A program made the position numbers and the translations under genes. A stretch of DNA of 9,738 nt, taken from positions 1-9,738 of the forward strand of contig JAHEFN010000068.1 in the NCBI GenBank assembly GCA_024640185.1. The letters are read 5' to 3'. Under the pieces are notes generated by a model. The model saw only the letters and a program-made list of their open reading frames with translations. It was not told the origin of the DNA and did no database searches. The stretch is from Gemmatimonadota bacterium (lineage in GTDB: Bacteria > Gemmatimonadota > Gemmatimonadetes > Gemmatimonadales > GWC2-71-9). The first letter of the stretch is position 1; every line of letters starts with the position of its first letter. Of this stretch, positions 1 through 7,771 are shown piece by piece.

Positions 1-27
1 CTCCTCTCTCCTCTCTCCTCTCTCCTC
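1..27. repeat. Heptamer tandem repeat (CTCCTCT), about 3.9 copies
   Basis: Three perfect copies of CTCCTCT (1-7, 8-14, 15-21) are followed by six bases of a fourth (22-27). The array starts at the window edge, so its true length is unknown. The + strand is purely pyrimidine here and ends 8 bases before the ptrB start codon. The - strand reads as repeated AGAGGAG, which resembles ribosome binding sites for a possible leftward gene outside the window. A 7-base unit can change copy number by slippage. Whether it does, and whether it has any role, is unknown. Confidence 0.9.
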
Positions 28-35
28 AAGCCATC

Positions 36-2090
36 ATGCCGACTCCCCCCATCGCCGATCGCCGCCCCGTCACCACCCTCCGCCACGGCGAGACCTTCGT
101 CGACGACTATGCCTGGCTGCGTGACCGAGATGATCCGGCGGTGACCGGCCATCTCGAGGCGGAGAACAGCTACTGCGAGGCGGTTCTCGCTCCCACCAAG
201 GAGTTGCAGGAACGGCTTTACGCCGAGATGCTGGGTCGGATCAAGGAGACAGACCTATCTGTCCCCTATCGCAAGGACGGCTGGTGGTACTACACCCGGA
301 CCGAGGAGGGCCAGCAGTACGGCATCCACTGCCGGAAGGCCGAGAGCATGGAGGAGGGCGAGGAGAGGGTGATCCTCGACGTCAACCTGTTGGCCGCGGG
401 GAAGCCGTTCATGGCGCTCGGTGGGATGGCGGTGACCGATGATGGCTGGCTGATGGCCTACTCCACCGACCAGACCGGCTTCCGGCAGTACACCCTCCGG
501 GTCAAGGACCTGCGAACCGGAGAACTCCTTGCGGTGGAACGGGAGCGGGTGACCGCCTTCGCCTGGGACGCCGACGATGCCACCCTCTGGTATGCGGTGG
601 AGCACCCGGAGACGAAGCGCTCCCACCAGGTCTGGCGTCACCGCCTCGGCGAGCCCGATGACGAGATGATCTTCGAGGAGACCGACGAGACGATGAACGT
701 CGGGGTGGGCCGGTCACGAAGCCGGGAGTGGCTGCTGATCGAGTCAGGCAGTCATACCACGAGCGAAGTCCGGGTGCGACGGGCCGGCTCGGACGACGCC
801 TGGCGAGTGATTCTCCCGCGAGTGAGGGAGCGCGAGTACGATGTGGTCCACCACCACGAGCATTTCTACCTCCGGATCAACGACACCGGTCGGAACTTCC
901 GGCTGGTGCGATTGCCGGTGGCTGGCGGCACCCTGGCCGACGCCGAGGAGATCCTGCCCCACCGGCCTGACGTGATGCTGGAGGGGCATGAGGCGTTCCG
1001 GGACCATCTGGTCCGCCATGAACGCGAGGATGGCCTGCCGCACATCGCCATCCAGCGCTTCCGTGATGGTGCGGTACACCGTATCGACTTTCCGGAGCCG
1101 ACCTACGAGTGCTACCCCGGCGCCAATCCCGAATTCGATACCGACAGCTATCGGTTCGGCTATCAGTCCATGGTCTCGCCGATGTCGGTGCTGACCTGGG
1201 GCATGGACTCGCACGAGCGTACGCTGCTCAAGCAGCACGAAGTGAAGGGGGGCTACGACGCCTCGCGCTTCGTCTCGCGACGGATCCATGCTCCGGCCGC
1301 CGATGGCACGCTGGTGCCGGTCTCCCTGGTGCGCCGTGCGGACCTGCCGGAGGATGGCACCGCACCCTGCCTCCTGCAGGGGTACGGCTCCTACGGCTAT
1401 CCCTACCCGGTGCTCTTCTCCTCGAACCGACTCTCCCTCCTCGAACGTGGCGTGGTGGTCGCGATTGCCCACATCCGTGGCGGTGGCGAACTCGGCAAGC
1501 CCTGGCATGATGCCGGGCGGATGGCGAGCAAGGCCAACTCGTTCACCGACTTCATTGCCGTGGCCGATGCCCTCACCGAGCAGGGCGTGGTGGCCGGGAA
1601 CCGCATCGCGATCGAGGGTGGCAGCGCGGGGGGACTCCTCATGGGGGCCGTCGTCAACCTGGCGCCGACCCGGTTCTGCGCCGTGCTCTCCCAGGTGCCG
1701 TTCGTCGACGTGCTCAACACGATGTCGGATGCGACCCTGCCACTCACCGTCGGGGAGTATGAGGAGTGGGGCAATCCCGAGCTGGAGGACCAGTTTGCCT
1801 GGATGCGGAGCTACTGCCCCTACACCAACCTGGAGCGCGGGGCATACCCGCCGATGCTGGTGCGGACCTCGCTCCATGACTCACAGGTGATGTATTGGGA
1901 GCCTGCCAAGTACGTGGCCCGGATCCGTGAGCTGCGCACCAATGATGCGCCGCTGCTGCTACACACCAACATGGGGGCGGGGCATGGCGGCGCGTCCGGT
2001 CGGTATGACCGCTTGAGGGAGGTGGCCATGGACCACGCCTTCCTGCTGGCGGTGCTCGGCGTGGAAGGCCACCTGGCGGCGGCGGACTAG
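36..2090 (+). CDS. ptrB: Oligopeptidase B (S9A family serine peptidase)
   Basis: This 684-residue protein is a cytosolic prolyl-oligopeptidase-family serine peptidase that should cut short peptides after Arg or Lys. The N-terminal part (about 1-75) has the family pattern with DDYAWLRD at 23-30. It is followed by a beta-propeller region (about 76-405) and a C-terminal alpha/beta hydrolase domain (about 410-680). The catalytic triad is visible: Ser530 in GGSAGG (528-533), Asp615 in LHDS and His650 in GAGHGG. GEYEEWGN (573-580) carries Glu574 and Glu576, which align with the acidic pair that gives oligopeptidase B its basic P1 preference, so I prefer this over prolyl oligopeptidase. The length is normal and there is no signal peptide or membrane segment. 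ATG at 36 is chosen because the N-terminus matches the family, although the upstream sequence is a pyrimidine repeat with no Shine-Dalgarno match. The gene converges with the purine operon and overlaps the purK stop. Family and triad are seen; substrate range is inferred. Confidence 0.96.
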   Translation: MPTPPIADRRPVTTLRHGETFVDDYAWLRDRDDPAVTGHLEAENSYCEAVLAPTKELQERLYAEMLGRIKETDLSVPYRKDGWWYYTRTEEGQQYGIHCRKAESMEEGEERVILDVNLLAAGKPFMALGGMAVTDDGWLMAYSTDQTGFRQYTLRVKDLRTGELLAVERERVTAFAWDADDATLWYAVEHPETKRSHQVWRHRLGEPDDEMIFEETDETMNVGVGRSRSREWLLIESGSHTTSEVRVRRAGSDDAWRVILPRVREREYDVVHHHEHFYLRINDTGRNFRLVRLPVAGGTLADAEEILPHRPDVMLEGHEAFRDHLVRHEREDGLPHIAIQRFRDGAVHRIDFPEPTYECYPGANPEFDTDSYRFGYQSMVSPMSVLTWGMDSHERTLLKQHEVKGGYDASRFVSRRIHAPAADGTLVPVSLVRRADLPEDGTAPCLLQGYGSYGYPYPVLFSSNRLSLLERGVVVAIAHIRGGGELGKPWHDAGRMASKANSFTDFIAVADALTEQGVVAGNRIAIEGGSAGGLLMGAVVNLAPTRFCAVLSQVPFVDVLNTMSDATLPLTVGEYEEWGNPELEDQFAWMRSYCPYTNLERGAYPPMLVRTSLHDSQVMYWEPAKYVARIRELRTNDAPLLLHTNMGAGHGGASGRYDRLREVAMDHAFLLAVLGVEGHLAAAD
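2087..2090. other. Shared CTAG: overlapping convergent stop codons of ptrB and purK
   Basis: The + strand gene ptrB ends with TAG at 2088-2090, and the - strand gene purK ends with TAG read from 2089 to 2087. The self-complementary tetramer CTAG therefore supplies both stop codons. There is no spacer for a terminator between the two convergent genes. If transcription does not stop exactly here, each mRNA runs antisense into the other gene. Confidence 0.95.
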
Positions 2091-3217
2091 CCCGGCTGCA
2101 GCGCCTGCCACGCCCGGGTCGCCTCGGCGAGGGCGCGGTCGGTCGAATCGGCCATCACCGTCAGGTGTCCCATCTTCCGTCCCGGGCGGGGATGGTGCTT
2201 GCCGTAGAGGTGGAGCCGGCATCCGGGGATGGCGAGTGCCGCATCCCAGGCCGGTTCGCCATCCCGCCAGAGGTCGCCGAGAATGTTGATCATCGCGACC
2301 GGCGAGAGCTGCCTGGTGTCGCCGAGCGGGAGGTCGGTGAGGGTGCGCACCTGCTGCTCGAACTGTGATGTCACCGCGGCGTCGAGGGTCCAATGGCCAC
2401 TGTTGTGCGGACGGGGGGCGATCTCGTTGACCAGGATCTCGCCGCCCTCGGTCACGAAACACTCCACCCCCATGACCCCGACGTACTCGAGTGCCACCGC
2501 CACCTGGACGCTGATCCGACGGGCAGCCTCCGAGACGGTCCCCGCCACCCGGGCGGGCACCACGGAACTGTGGAGGATGCCATCGCGATGGACATTCTCC
2601 GCCACCGGCCAGGTGGTGACCTCACCGGTGCTGCCGCGGGCCACCATCACGGAGAGTTCAACGGCCAGGGCGACCCGATGCTCGAGGACGCAAGGCACGC
2701 CGCCGAGCTCCTCGAACCCTGTCCGCAGTTCCGATTCGCTGGTCACCAGCCGTTGGCCCTTGCCGTCGTAGCCGAGCCGGGCGGTCTTGAGCAGGGCGGG
2801 CGCGGCGATCCGCCGCCAGGCCTCCGACACGGCGGAGCGGTCGGGCACCGCGACCCAGGGAGCCGTGCTGACTCCGGCCGCGTTGAGGAACTGCTTCTCG
2901 GTGCGGCGATCCTGGGCCACCGCCACCGCGGAGGCGCTCGGCCGCACCGGGACGTGCGCGGCCAGGGCGCGCAGCACATCGGCAGGCACGTTCTCGAATT
3001 CGGTGGTCACGGCCGCCGTGTGGTGGCTGAGTTCCTCGATGACCTCGGGGTCGGTCCACGGGCGGCTGATGCGGTCGGTCGCCACCTGCGCCGCTGGTGC
3101 CTCGGGGTCGGGATCGACCACCGTGACGCGGTACCCCATCCGGGTCGCCTCACTGGCGAACATCCGCCCCAATTGGCCCCCACCGAGGACGCCGAGGGTA
3201 CTGCCGGGGGGAATCAC
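2087..3217 (-). CDS. purK: N5-carboxyaminoimidazole ribonucleotide synthase
   Basis: PurK is a cytosolic ATP-grasp enzyme that converts AIR + ATP + bicarbonate to N5-CAIR in de novo purine synthesis. The 376-residue length is usual for the family. Visible landmarks are the N-terminal nucleotide-fold motif GGGQLGRM (12-19), TTEFENVP (71-78), the ATP-grasp lysine region LLKTARLGYDGKGQ (142-155), the metal/substrate segment NEIAPRPHNSGHWT (264-277), and the C-terminal HLYGK (336-340) and KMGHLT (348-353). The start is GTG at 3217-3215, which overlaps the purE stop as GTGA. No good Shine-Dalgarno sequence precedes it, so translation probably depends on ribosomes finishing purE. It is the last gene of the operon, and its stop codon shares CTAG with ptrB. 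A class I PurE directly upstream supports the bacterial two-enzyme route from AIR to CAIR. Confidence 0.97.
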   Translation of the reverse strand: MIPPGSTLGVLGGGQLGRMFASEATRMGYRVTVVDPDPEAPAAQVATDRISRPWTDPEVIEELSHHTAAVTTEFENVPADVLRALAAHVPVRPSASAVAVAQDRRTEKQFLNAAGVSTAPWVAVPDRSAVSEAWRRIAAPALLKTARLGYDGKGQRLVTSESELRTGFEELGGVPCVLEHRVALAVELSVMVARGSTGEVTTWPVAENVHRDGILHSSVVPARVAGTVSEAARRISVQVAVALEYVGVMGVECFVTEGGEILVNEIAPRPHNSGHWTLDAAVTSQFEQQVRTLTDLPLGDTRQLSPVAMINILGDLWRDGEPAWDAALAIPGCRLHLYGKHHPRPGRKMGHLTVMADSTDRALAEATRAWQALQPG

Positions 3218-3714
3218 TCCGGCGCGGGGAGGGTGAGGTCGAGCACCCGGGCGGTCTGGGCATCGCGGAAGGCGTGCAGGCGTCCCTGGAGGGCGTCATC
3301 GTCGTTGGCCAGCATCGCCACCGCGAAGAGCGCCGCATTGGCGGCGCCGGCCTCACCGATGGCGAAGGTGGCCACCGGGATCCCGGCGGGCATCTGCACG
3401 ATCGAGAGCAGCGAATCGAGACCCTGCAGGTGACGACTGGGCACCGGCACACCGAGCACCGGCAGGGCGGTACGGGCGGCGAGCATCCCTGGGAGGTGTG
3501 CGGCCCCACCGGCGCCGGCGATCAGGCACTTGAGGCCGCGTGGTGCCGCGGCATCAGCGTACTCGAAGAGCAGCCCGGGTGTCCGGTGGGCCGAGACCAC
3601 CCGACATTCATGGGGTACGCCCAGCTCGGTGAGCCGCCGCGAGGCGTGCTGCATGACGCCCCAGTCGGAGTCACTGCCCATCACGATGCCGACTTGCGGT
3701 GTGCGCTCGGTCAT
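3214..3714 (-). CDS. purE: N5-carboxyaminoimidazole ribonucleotide mutase (class I PurE)
   Basis: PurE moves the carboxyl group of N5-CAIR to carbon 4, giving CAIR, the step after PurK. The 166-residue single-domain protein shows the class I signatures: GSDSDW (13-18), SAHRTP (41-46) with the conserved active-site His43, AGAGGAAHLPGM (66-77), and SIVQMPAGIPVAT (104-116). The presence of purK right behind it and the close match to the E. coli-type GAGGAAHLPGM motif argue against the class II (AIR carboxylase) type. It starts with ATG at 3714-3712, inside an ATGA overlap with the ppdK stop. GAGGG at 3726-3722, 7 bases before the ATG, is a good ribosome binding site lying within the end of ppdK. 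The 3' end overlaps the purK GTG start. Confidence 0.97.
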   Translation of the reverse strand: MTERTPQVGIVMGSDSDWGVMQHASRRLTELGVPHECRVVSAHRTPGLLFEYADAAAPRGLKCLIAGAGGAAHLPGMLAARTALPVLGVPVPSRHLQGLDSLLSIVQMPAGIPVATFAIGEAGAANAALFAVAMLANDDDALQGRLHAFRDAQTARVLDLTLPAPE

Positions 3715-6380
3715 ACAGTGGCCCTCGTTCGGTCGACCGTTCCCCGCATCGCCAGCGCCGCCTGCGCGGCGGCCAGCCGGGCAATCGGGACACGGAATGG
3801 CGAGCAGGAGACGTAGTTCATCTTGAGTGTTTCGCAGAAGGCGATCGAGGCGGGATCGCCGCCGTGTTCGCCGCAGATGCCGAGCTTGAGGTCGGCCCGG
3901 GTGCGTCGCCCCGCCTCAGCGGCCATCTGCACCAGTCGACCAACCCCGGCAACATCGAGTGTCTGGAAGGGATCCTGGTCGATGATCCCATGCTCGAGGT
4001 AGTAGGGAAGGAACTGGCTGGAGTCATCGCGGGAGAGTCCCCAGGTGGTCTGGGTCAGGTCGTTGGTCCCGAACGAGAAGAACTCGGCCTCCCGGGCGAT
4101 CTCGTCGGCCGTCAGGGCGGCCCGTGGCAACTCGATCATCGTGCCGAGGAGGTAGGGCACCGTCAACTGCCGTTCGCGGAAGACCTCCTCGGCCACCTCC
4201 CGCACCACCAGTGCCTGCCGCCGGAACTCGACCACCGTGGCCACCAAGGGCAGCATGACCTCGGGCTGGACGCGTCCCTTGCGACCGGCGACGGTGCAGG
4301 CCGCCTCGAAGATGGCGCGGACCTGCATCCGGGTGATCTCCGGGTGGATGATCCCCAGCCGGCAGCCGCGGAGTCCCAGCATCGGGTTCTGCTCGACCAG
4401 ACGATTCACGGCGTGGCGGACCGCCTCGATCGGGCGACCGAGCTGCTCGGCCAGGGCCTCCTGCTCACCGGGGTCGTTGGGGAGGAACTCGTGCAGCGGG
4501 GGGTCGAGCAGCCTGATGGTGACCGGGTACCCCTCCATCGCCCGGAAGATCGATTCGAAGTCGCCCCGCTGCATCGGCAGCAGCTTGGCGAGCGCCTTCT
4601 GCCGTTCCTCCGGTGTCTCGGCGATGATCATCTCACGAACCGCGAGCAGCCGGTCACCCTGGAAGAACATGTGCTCGGTCCGGCAGAGGCCGATGCCCTC
4701 GGCCCCGAAGTCACGACCACGGTGGGCATCGGCCGGGGTGTCGGCGTTGACACGCACCTTCATCGGCCGGATCCGGTCGGCCCATCCCATCAGGGTATGG
4801 AAGTTGTCATCCAACTCCGGAGTCAGCAGGTCGGCCTGGCCGAGGTAGATGATCCCGGTGGAGCCATCGATGGTGATCCACTCCCCCTGCCGCACGGTGC
4901 GCTCGCCCGCGGTGATCGTCCCGGCGGCCTCGTCCACATCGAGCTCGGTCGCGCCGGCAATGCATGGCTTGCCCATCCCCCGTGCCACCACGGCGGCGTG
5001 GGAGGTCATCCCGCCGCGGGCCGTGAGGATCGCCTTCGACGCCACCATGCCGTGAAAGTCCTCGGGGGAGGTCTCCCGGCGGACCAGGATCACCGCTTCG
5101 CCAGCTCGGGCCCGTTCCGCGGCATCGTCGGCATCGAACGTCACGAGGCCGGATGCCGCCCCGGGGGAGGCCGGCAGCCCGCTGCCGAGTCGGTCAAGGG
5201 CGGCGCCGGGGTCGATGGTCGGGTGGAGCAACTGGTCAAGCGCGCCGGGCGGGATCCGCGCCACGGCTTCCTCCTCGGAGATCAGCTCTTCCGTCACCAT
5301 CTCGCAGGCGATGCGAAACGCGGCCTGGCCGGTGCGTTGCGCCCGGCGGGTCTGCAACATGTAGAGCTGACCATTCTCGATGGTGAATTCCATGTCCTGG
5401 ACGTCTCGAAAGTGCCGTTCGAGGGTGCGGGACATCCGTTCGAGTTCCTGGTACGCCGATGGCATCCGCTCCCGAAGTGCCGCGATCGGTTCGGGAGTCC
5501 GGGCACCCGACACGACGTCCTCACCCTGGGCATTGGTCAGGAACTCGCCGTACAGCGTCGCTTCACCGGTCGCCGGGTTGCGCGAGAAGGTGACCCCGGT
5601 CCCGGACCCCTCGCCGAGATTGCCGAAGACCATCGTGACGATGTTGACCGCCGTGCCGAGGGTGTCGGGGATGTCGTGCACGCGCCGATAGTCGATCGCC
5701 CTCCGGGTGTTCCAGGACGCGAAGACGGCCGAGATCGCGCCGTAGAGTTGGGCAAGGGGCTCATCGGGGACCTCACCGATGGATCGCTCCGCCGCGAGGG
5801 CCTTGTAGCGCACCACCAAGGTCTTGAGGGCGGCCGTGGGGAGGTCGATGGCGCGGGAGACCCCGTGGGCCGCGAGCGCCTCGTCGTGCACGACGTCGAA
5901 GGCGGCCTTCGGCACCTCGAGGACCACGCTGGCGTACATCTGGACGAACCGTCGGTAGCAGTCCCACGCGAACGCCGGGTTGCCCGACCGGGCGGCGAGC
6001 CCTTCCACCGTGATGTCGTTGAGCCCGAGGTTGAGGATCGTCTCCATCATGCCGGGCATCGACACCGCGGCTCCCGAGCGGACCGAGACCAGGAGCGGAT
6101 GGTCGGCACCGCCGAACTCCTTGGCGGTCTCTGCCTCCAGGCGCTGCATGGCCAGGTCGATTTCGCGGTTGAGCCGGCTGGGGAAGGCGCCGGTGTCGAT
6201 CCAGGTTTGGCAGAGGGATGCCGAGATGGTGAATCCCGGTGGGACCGAGATGCCGAGGTTGGTCATCTCCGCGAGTCCCGCGCCCTTGCCGCCGAGCGTC
6301 TCCTTCATGGCGGAGGTACCGTCGGCGCGACCCTGGCCGAAGGAGTAGACCAGGGGGCTTGGCTGGTAGCCGTCGGTCAC
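3711..6380 (-). CDS. ppdK: Pyruvate, phosphate dikinase
   Basis: PPDK catalyses the reversible reaction PEP + AMP + PPi to pyruvate + ATP + Pi. The protein is 889 residues, close to the usual 870-880. The N-terminal nucleotide-binding domain has VYSFGQG (11-17), MKETLGGKGAGLAEMT (25-40) and VSVRSGA (98-104), and continues to about 345. The central swivelling domain holds the phospho-histidine motif GGMTSHAAVVARGMG (456-470), with His461 and, two residues before it, Thr459, the position modified by PPDK regulatory protein in some organisms. The C-terminal PEP/pyruvate barrel (about 530-880) has GLCRTEHMF (564-572), LLDPPLHEFLP (624-634), GTNDLTQ (771-777) and GICGEHGG (834-841), with the proton-donor Cys836. 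I choose GTG at 6380-6378, forming GTGA with the purF stop, because family homology begins at VYSFGQG. The in-frame ATG at 6476 would add a non-homologous tail lying inside purF. A weak GGCGG (6392-6388) sits 7 bases before the GTG. It is flanked by purF and purE, an unusual place for this gene. PPDK is distinguished from PEP synthase and PTS enzyme I by the N-terminal motif and domain order. Confidence 0.97.
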   Translation of the reverse strand: MTDGYQPSPLVYSFGQGRADGTSAMKETLGGKGAGLAEMTNLGISVPPGFTISASLCQTWIDTGAFPSRLNREIDLAMQRLEAETAKEFGGADHPLLVSVRSGAAVSMPGMMETILNLGLNDITVEGLAARSGNPAFAWDCYRRFVQMYASVVLEVPKAAFDVVHDEALAAHGVSRAIDLPTAALKTLVVRYKALAAERSIGEVPDEPLAQLYGAISAVFASWNTRRAIDYRRVHDIPDTLGTAVNIVTMVFGNLGEGSGTGVTFSRNPATGEATLYGEFLTNAQGEDVVSGARTPEPIAALRERMPSAYQELERMSRTLERHFRDVQDMEFTIENGQLYMLQTRRAQRTGQAAFRIACEMVTEELISEEEAVARIPPGALDQLLHPTIDPGAALDRLGSGLPASPGAASGLVTFDADDAAERARAGEAVILVRRETSPEDFHGMVASKAILTARGGMTSHAAVVARGMGKPCIAGATELDVDEAAGTITAGERTVRQGEWITIDGSTGIIYLGQADLLTPELDDNFHTLMGWADRIRPMKVRVNADTPADAHRGRDFGAEGIGLCRTEHMFFQGDRLLAVREMIIAETPEERQKALAKLLPMQRGDFESIFRAMEGYPVTIRLLDPPLHEFLPNDPGEQEALAEQLGRPIEAVRHAVNRLVEQNPMLGLRGCRLGIIHPEITRMQVRAIFEAACTVAGRKGRVQPEVMLPLVATVVEFRRQALVVREVAEEVFRERQLTVPYLLGTMIELPRAALTADEIAREAEFFSFGTNDLTQTTWGLSRDDSSQFLPYYLEHGIIDQDPFQTLDVAGVGRLVQMAAEAGRRTRADLKLGICGEHGGDPASIAFCETLKMNYVSCSPFRVPIARLAAAQAALAMRGTVDRTRATV
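3722..3726 (-). promoter_or_regulatory. Ribosome binding site of purE
   Basis: The minus strand reads GAGGG here, with 7 bases between it and the purE ATG at 3714. It lies inside the last codons of ppdK. This gives purE its own initiation signal besides coupling through the ATGA overlap. Confidence 0.65.
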
Positions 6381-7771
6381 TGGAATACCGCCATCGGTGG
6401 GGCATTGTGACGATCTGCCGAGGCCTGGTCGGGTTCCTCCGTGGGATAGACCCCCGAGAAGCAGGCGTGACACCACGAGCCGTCCCGGCCGGCGGCATCG
6501 ACCATCTCGTCGAGGGCCAGGTACTCGAGCGAGTCGAGACCGAGGTAGTCACGGATCTCGTCACGCGAGTGGGTCGCCGCGATCAACTCCTCGCGGGTCG
6601 GTGTGTCGATACCGTAATGACACGGACCGGTGATCGGTGGTGAACCAAGCCGCAGGTGGACTTCCCGTGCCCCCATGCCGCGGATCATCCGCACCAACCC
6701 CTTGCTGGTCGTGCCGCGGACCAGTGAGTCATCGATGACGACGACCGACCGTCCGGCGATCACATCGCGGACCGGATTGAACTTGATCTTCACCTTGGCC
6801 ACCCGCAGCGCCTGGGTGGGATTGATGAAGGTGCGTCCCACGTAGTGATTGCGGATCAGGCCGTGCTCGAGCTTCACACCGGTCACCTCGGAGTACCCCA
6901 GGGCCATGACATTGGCCGAATCGGGAACCGAGAAGACCACGTCGGCATCCGGGACCGCATGGTGCCGACCCAGTTGCCGGCCCAATTCGCGGCGCACGCT
7001 GTCGACCGATGTCCCGAACACCGTCGAGTCAGGGCGGGAGAAGTAGACCAACTCGAAGATGCATCGGCTGACGGGTCGTGGGGTCAGCGGTGCGAGCATG
7101 GTGACGATGCCATCCTCGATCTTGAAGAATTCCCGAGGCTGCACCTCCCGGACATCCGCTGCGCCGACCAGGTCGAGGGCACAGGTCTCACTGGCGACCA
7201 CGACCCCCTGGCCGATCCGACCGATGAACAGCGGGCGGAAGCCGCGTCCATCAACGGCGGCAAAGACGGTGCGTCCGACGCTGATGATGACCGTGCACGA
7301 GCCATCGACCTGTTCGAGGGCATCGCGGACCTGGGCCTCGGCGCCGATGGCGGTGCTCCGGGCCATCAGGTGGATCAACACCTCGGAGTCCACCGACGAC
7401 TGGAAGATGGCGCCCTCGTTGACGAGGCGGTCCCGCAGCTCCCGAGCGTTGGTGATGTTGCCGTTGTGGGCCACCGACAGCGGACCCTCCCGGTAGTTCA
7501 CGAGGTAGGGCTGGGCATTGGCCAGGACGGTGCTGCCGGCCGTCGAGTACCGGGTATGGCCCACCGCCACGTCGCCGGGGAGCCGCTGCAGCATCGGCTC
7601 ATCGAAGAGGTCGGCCACCAGGCCCATTCCCCGATGGATGCGGGCCTGGCCATCGGTGTCGACCGCCACGACCCCGGCACTTTCCTGGCCGCGGTGTTGC
7701 AGGGCATACAGCCCAAGGAAGGCGGTATGTGCCGCGCCGTCGAGCCCAGAGACTCCCATGATGCCACACAT
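6377..7771 (-). CDS. purF: Amidophosphoribosyltransferase (glutamine PRPP amidotransferase), Fe-S type
   Basis: PurF carries out the first committed step of purine synthesis: PRPP + glutamine + water give phosphoribosylamine + glutamate + PPi. The 464-residue protein has an N-terminal glutaminase domain starting MCGIMGV, so Cys2 becomes the nucleophile after Met removal. Other glutaminase residues lie in QHRGQESAG (25-33), AHNGNITN (101-108) and SSVDSE (125-130). The phosphoribosyltransferase domain has the PRPP loop VVVIDDSLVRGTTS (343-356). Cys237, Cys384, Cys434 and Cys437 (in SRCIFE, GPCHYGID and CHAC) match the four cysteines that bind a 4Fe-4S cluster in the Bacillus subtilis enzyme. 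The open frame extends to 7990, but the ATG at 7771 is chosen because it puts Cys next to Met and has GAGGAG upstream; the extension lies inside purL and is Arg-rich. No in-frame ATG, GTG or TTG could give a short propeptide. The stop overlaps the ppdK start, and purL ends 4 bases upstream. Confidence 0.97.
   Translation of the reverse strand: MCGIMGVSGLDGAAHTAFLGLYALQHRGQESAGVVAVDTDGQARIHRGMGLVADLFDEPMLQRLPGDVAVGHTRYSTAGSTVLANAQPYLVNYREGPLSVAHNGNITNARELRDRLVNEGAIFQSSVDSEVLIHLMARSTAIGAEAQVRDALEQVDGSCTVIISVGRTVFAAVDGRGFRPLFIGRIGQGVVVASETCALDLVGAADVREVQPREFFKIEDGIVTMLAPLTPRPVSRCIFELVYFSRPDSTVFGTSVDSVRRELGRQLGRHHAVPDADVVFSVPDSANVMALGYSEVTGVKLEHGLIRNHYVGRTFINPTQALRVAKVKIKFNPVRDVIAGRSVVVIDDSLVRGTTSKGLVRMIRGMGAREVHLRLGSPPITGPCHYGIDTPTREELIAATHSRDEIRDYLGLDSLEYLALDEMVDAAGRDGSWCHACFSGVYPTEEPDQASADRHNAPPMAVFQ

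Noticed and set aside
744..1877. A 377-residue open frame on the - strand inside ptrB
   Set aside because: Register-matched antisense shadow of ptrB with no recognisable domain; ptrB itself has a complete catalytic triad.
2091..2118. Possible hairpin CCCGG...CCGGG just inside purK as a terminator
   Set aside because: The stem is only 5 bases with an 18-base loop and there is no T-run on either strand. It lies within coding sequence and is expected by chance in GC-rich DNA.
2393..3433. A 346-residue open frame on the + strand opposite purK and the end of purE
   Set aside because: Register-matched antisense shadow of purK; no recognisable domain, and the genes on the other strand are complete with all motifs.
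3699..6410. A 903-residue open frame on the + strand, covering nearly all of ppdK
   Set aside because: Its codons are in exact register with those of ppdK, so a stop could arise only where ppdK uses TTA, CTA or TCA, codons that are rare in GC-rich genes. The protein has no recognisable domain and a His/Gly/Arg/Asp-rich composition typical of antisense translation.
6381..6476. N-terminal extension of ppdK by 32 residues from the ATG at 6476
   Set aside because: The extension has no PPDK homology and overlaps the end of purF by about 100 bases; the GTG at 6380 gives the operon's typical 4-base overlap and a normal N-terminus.
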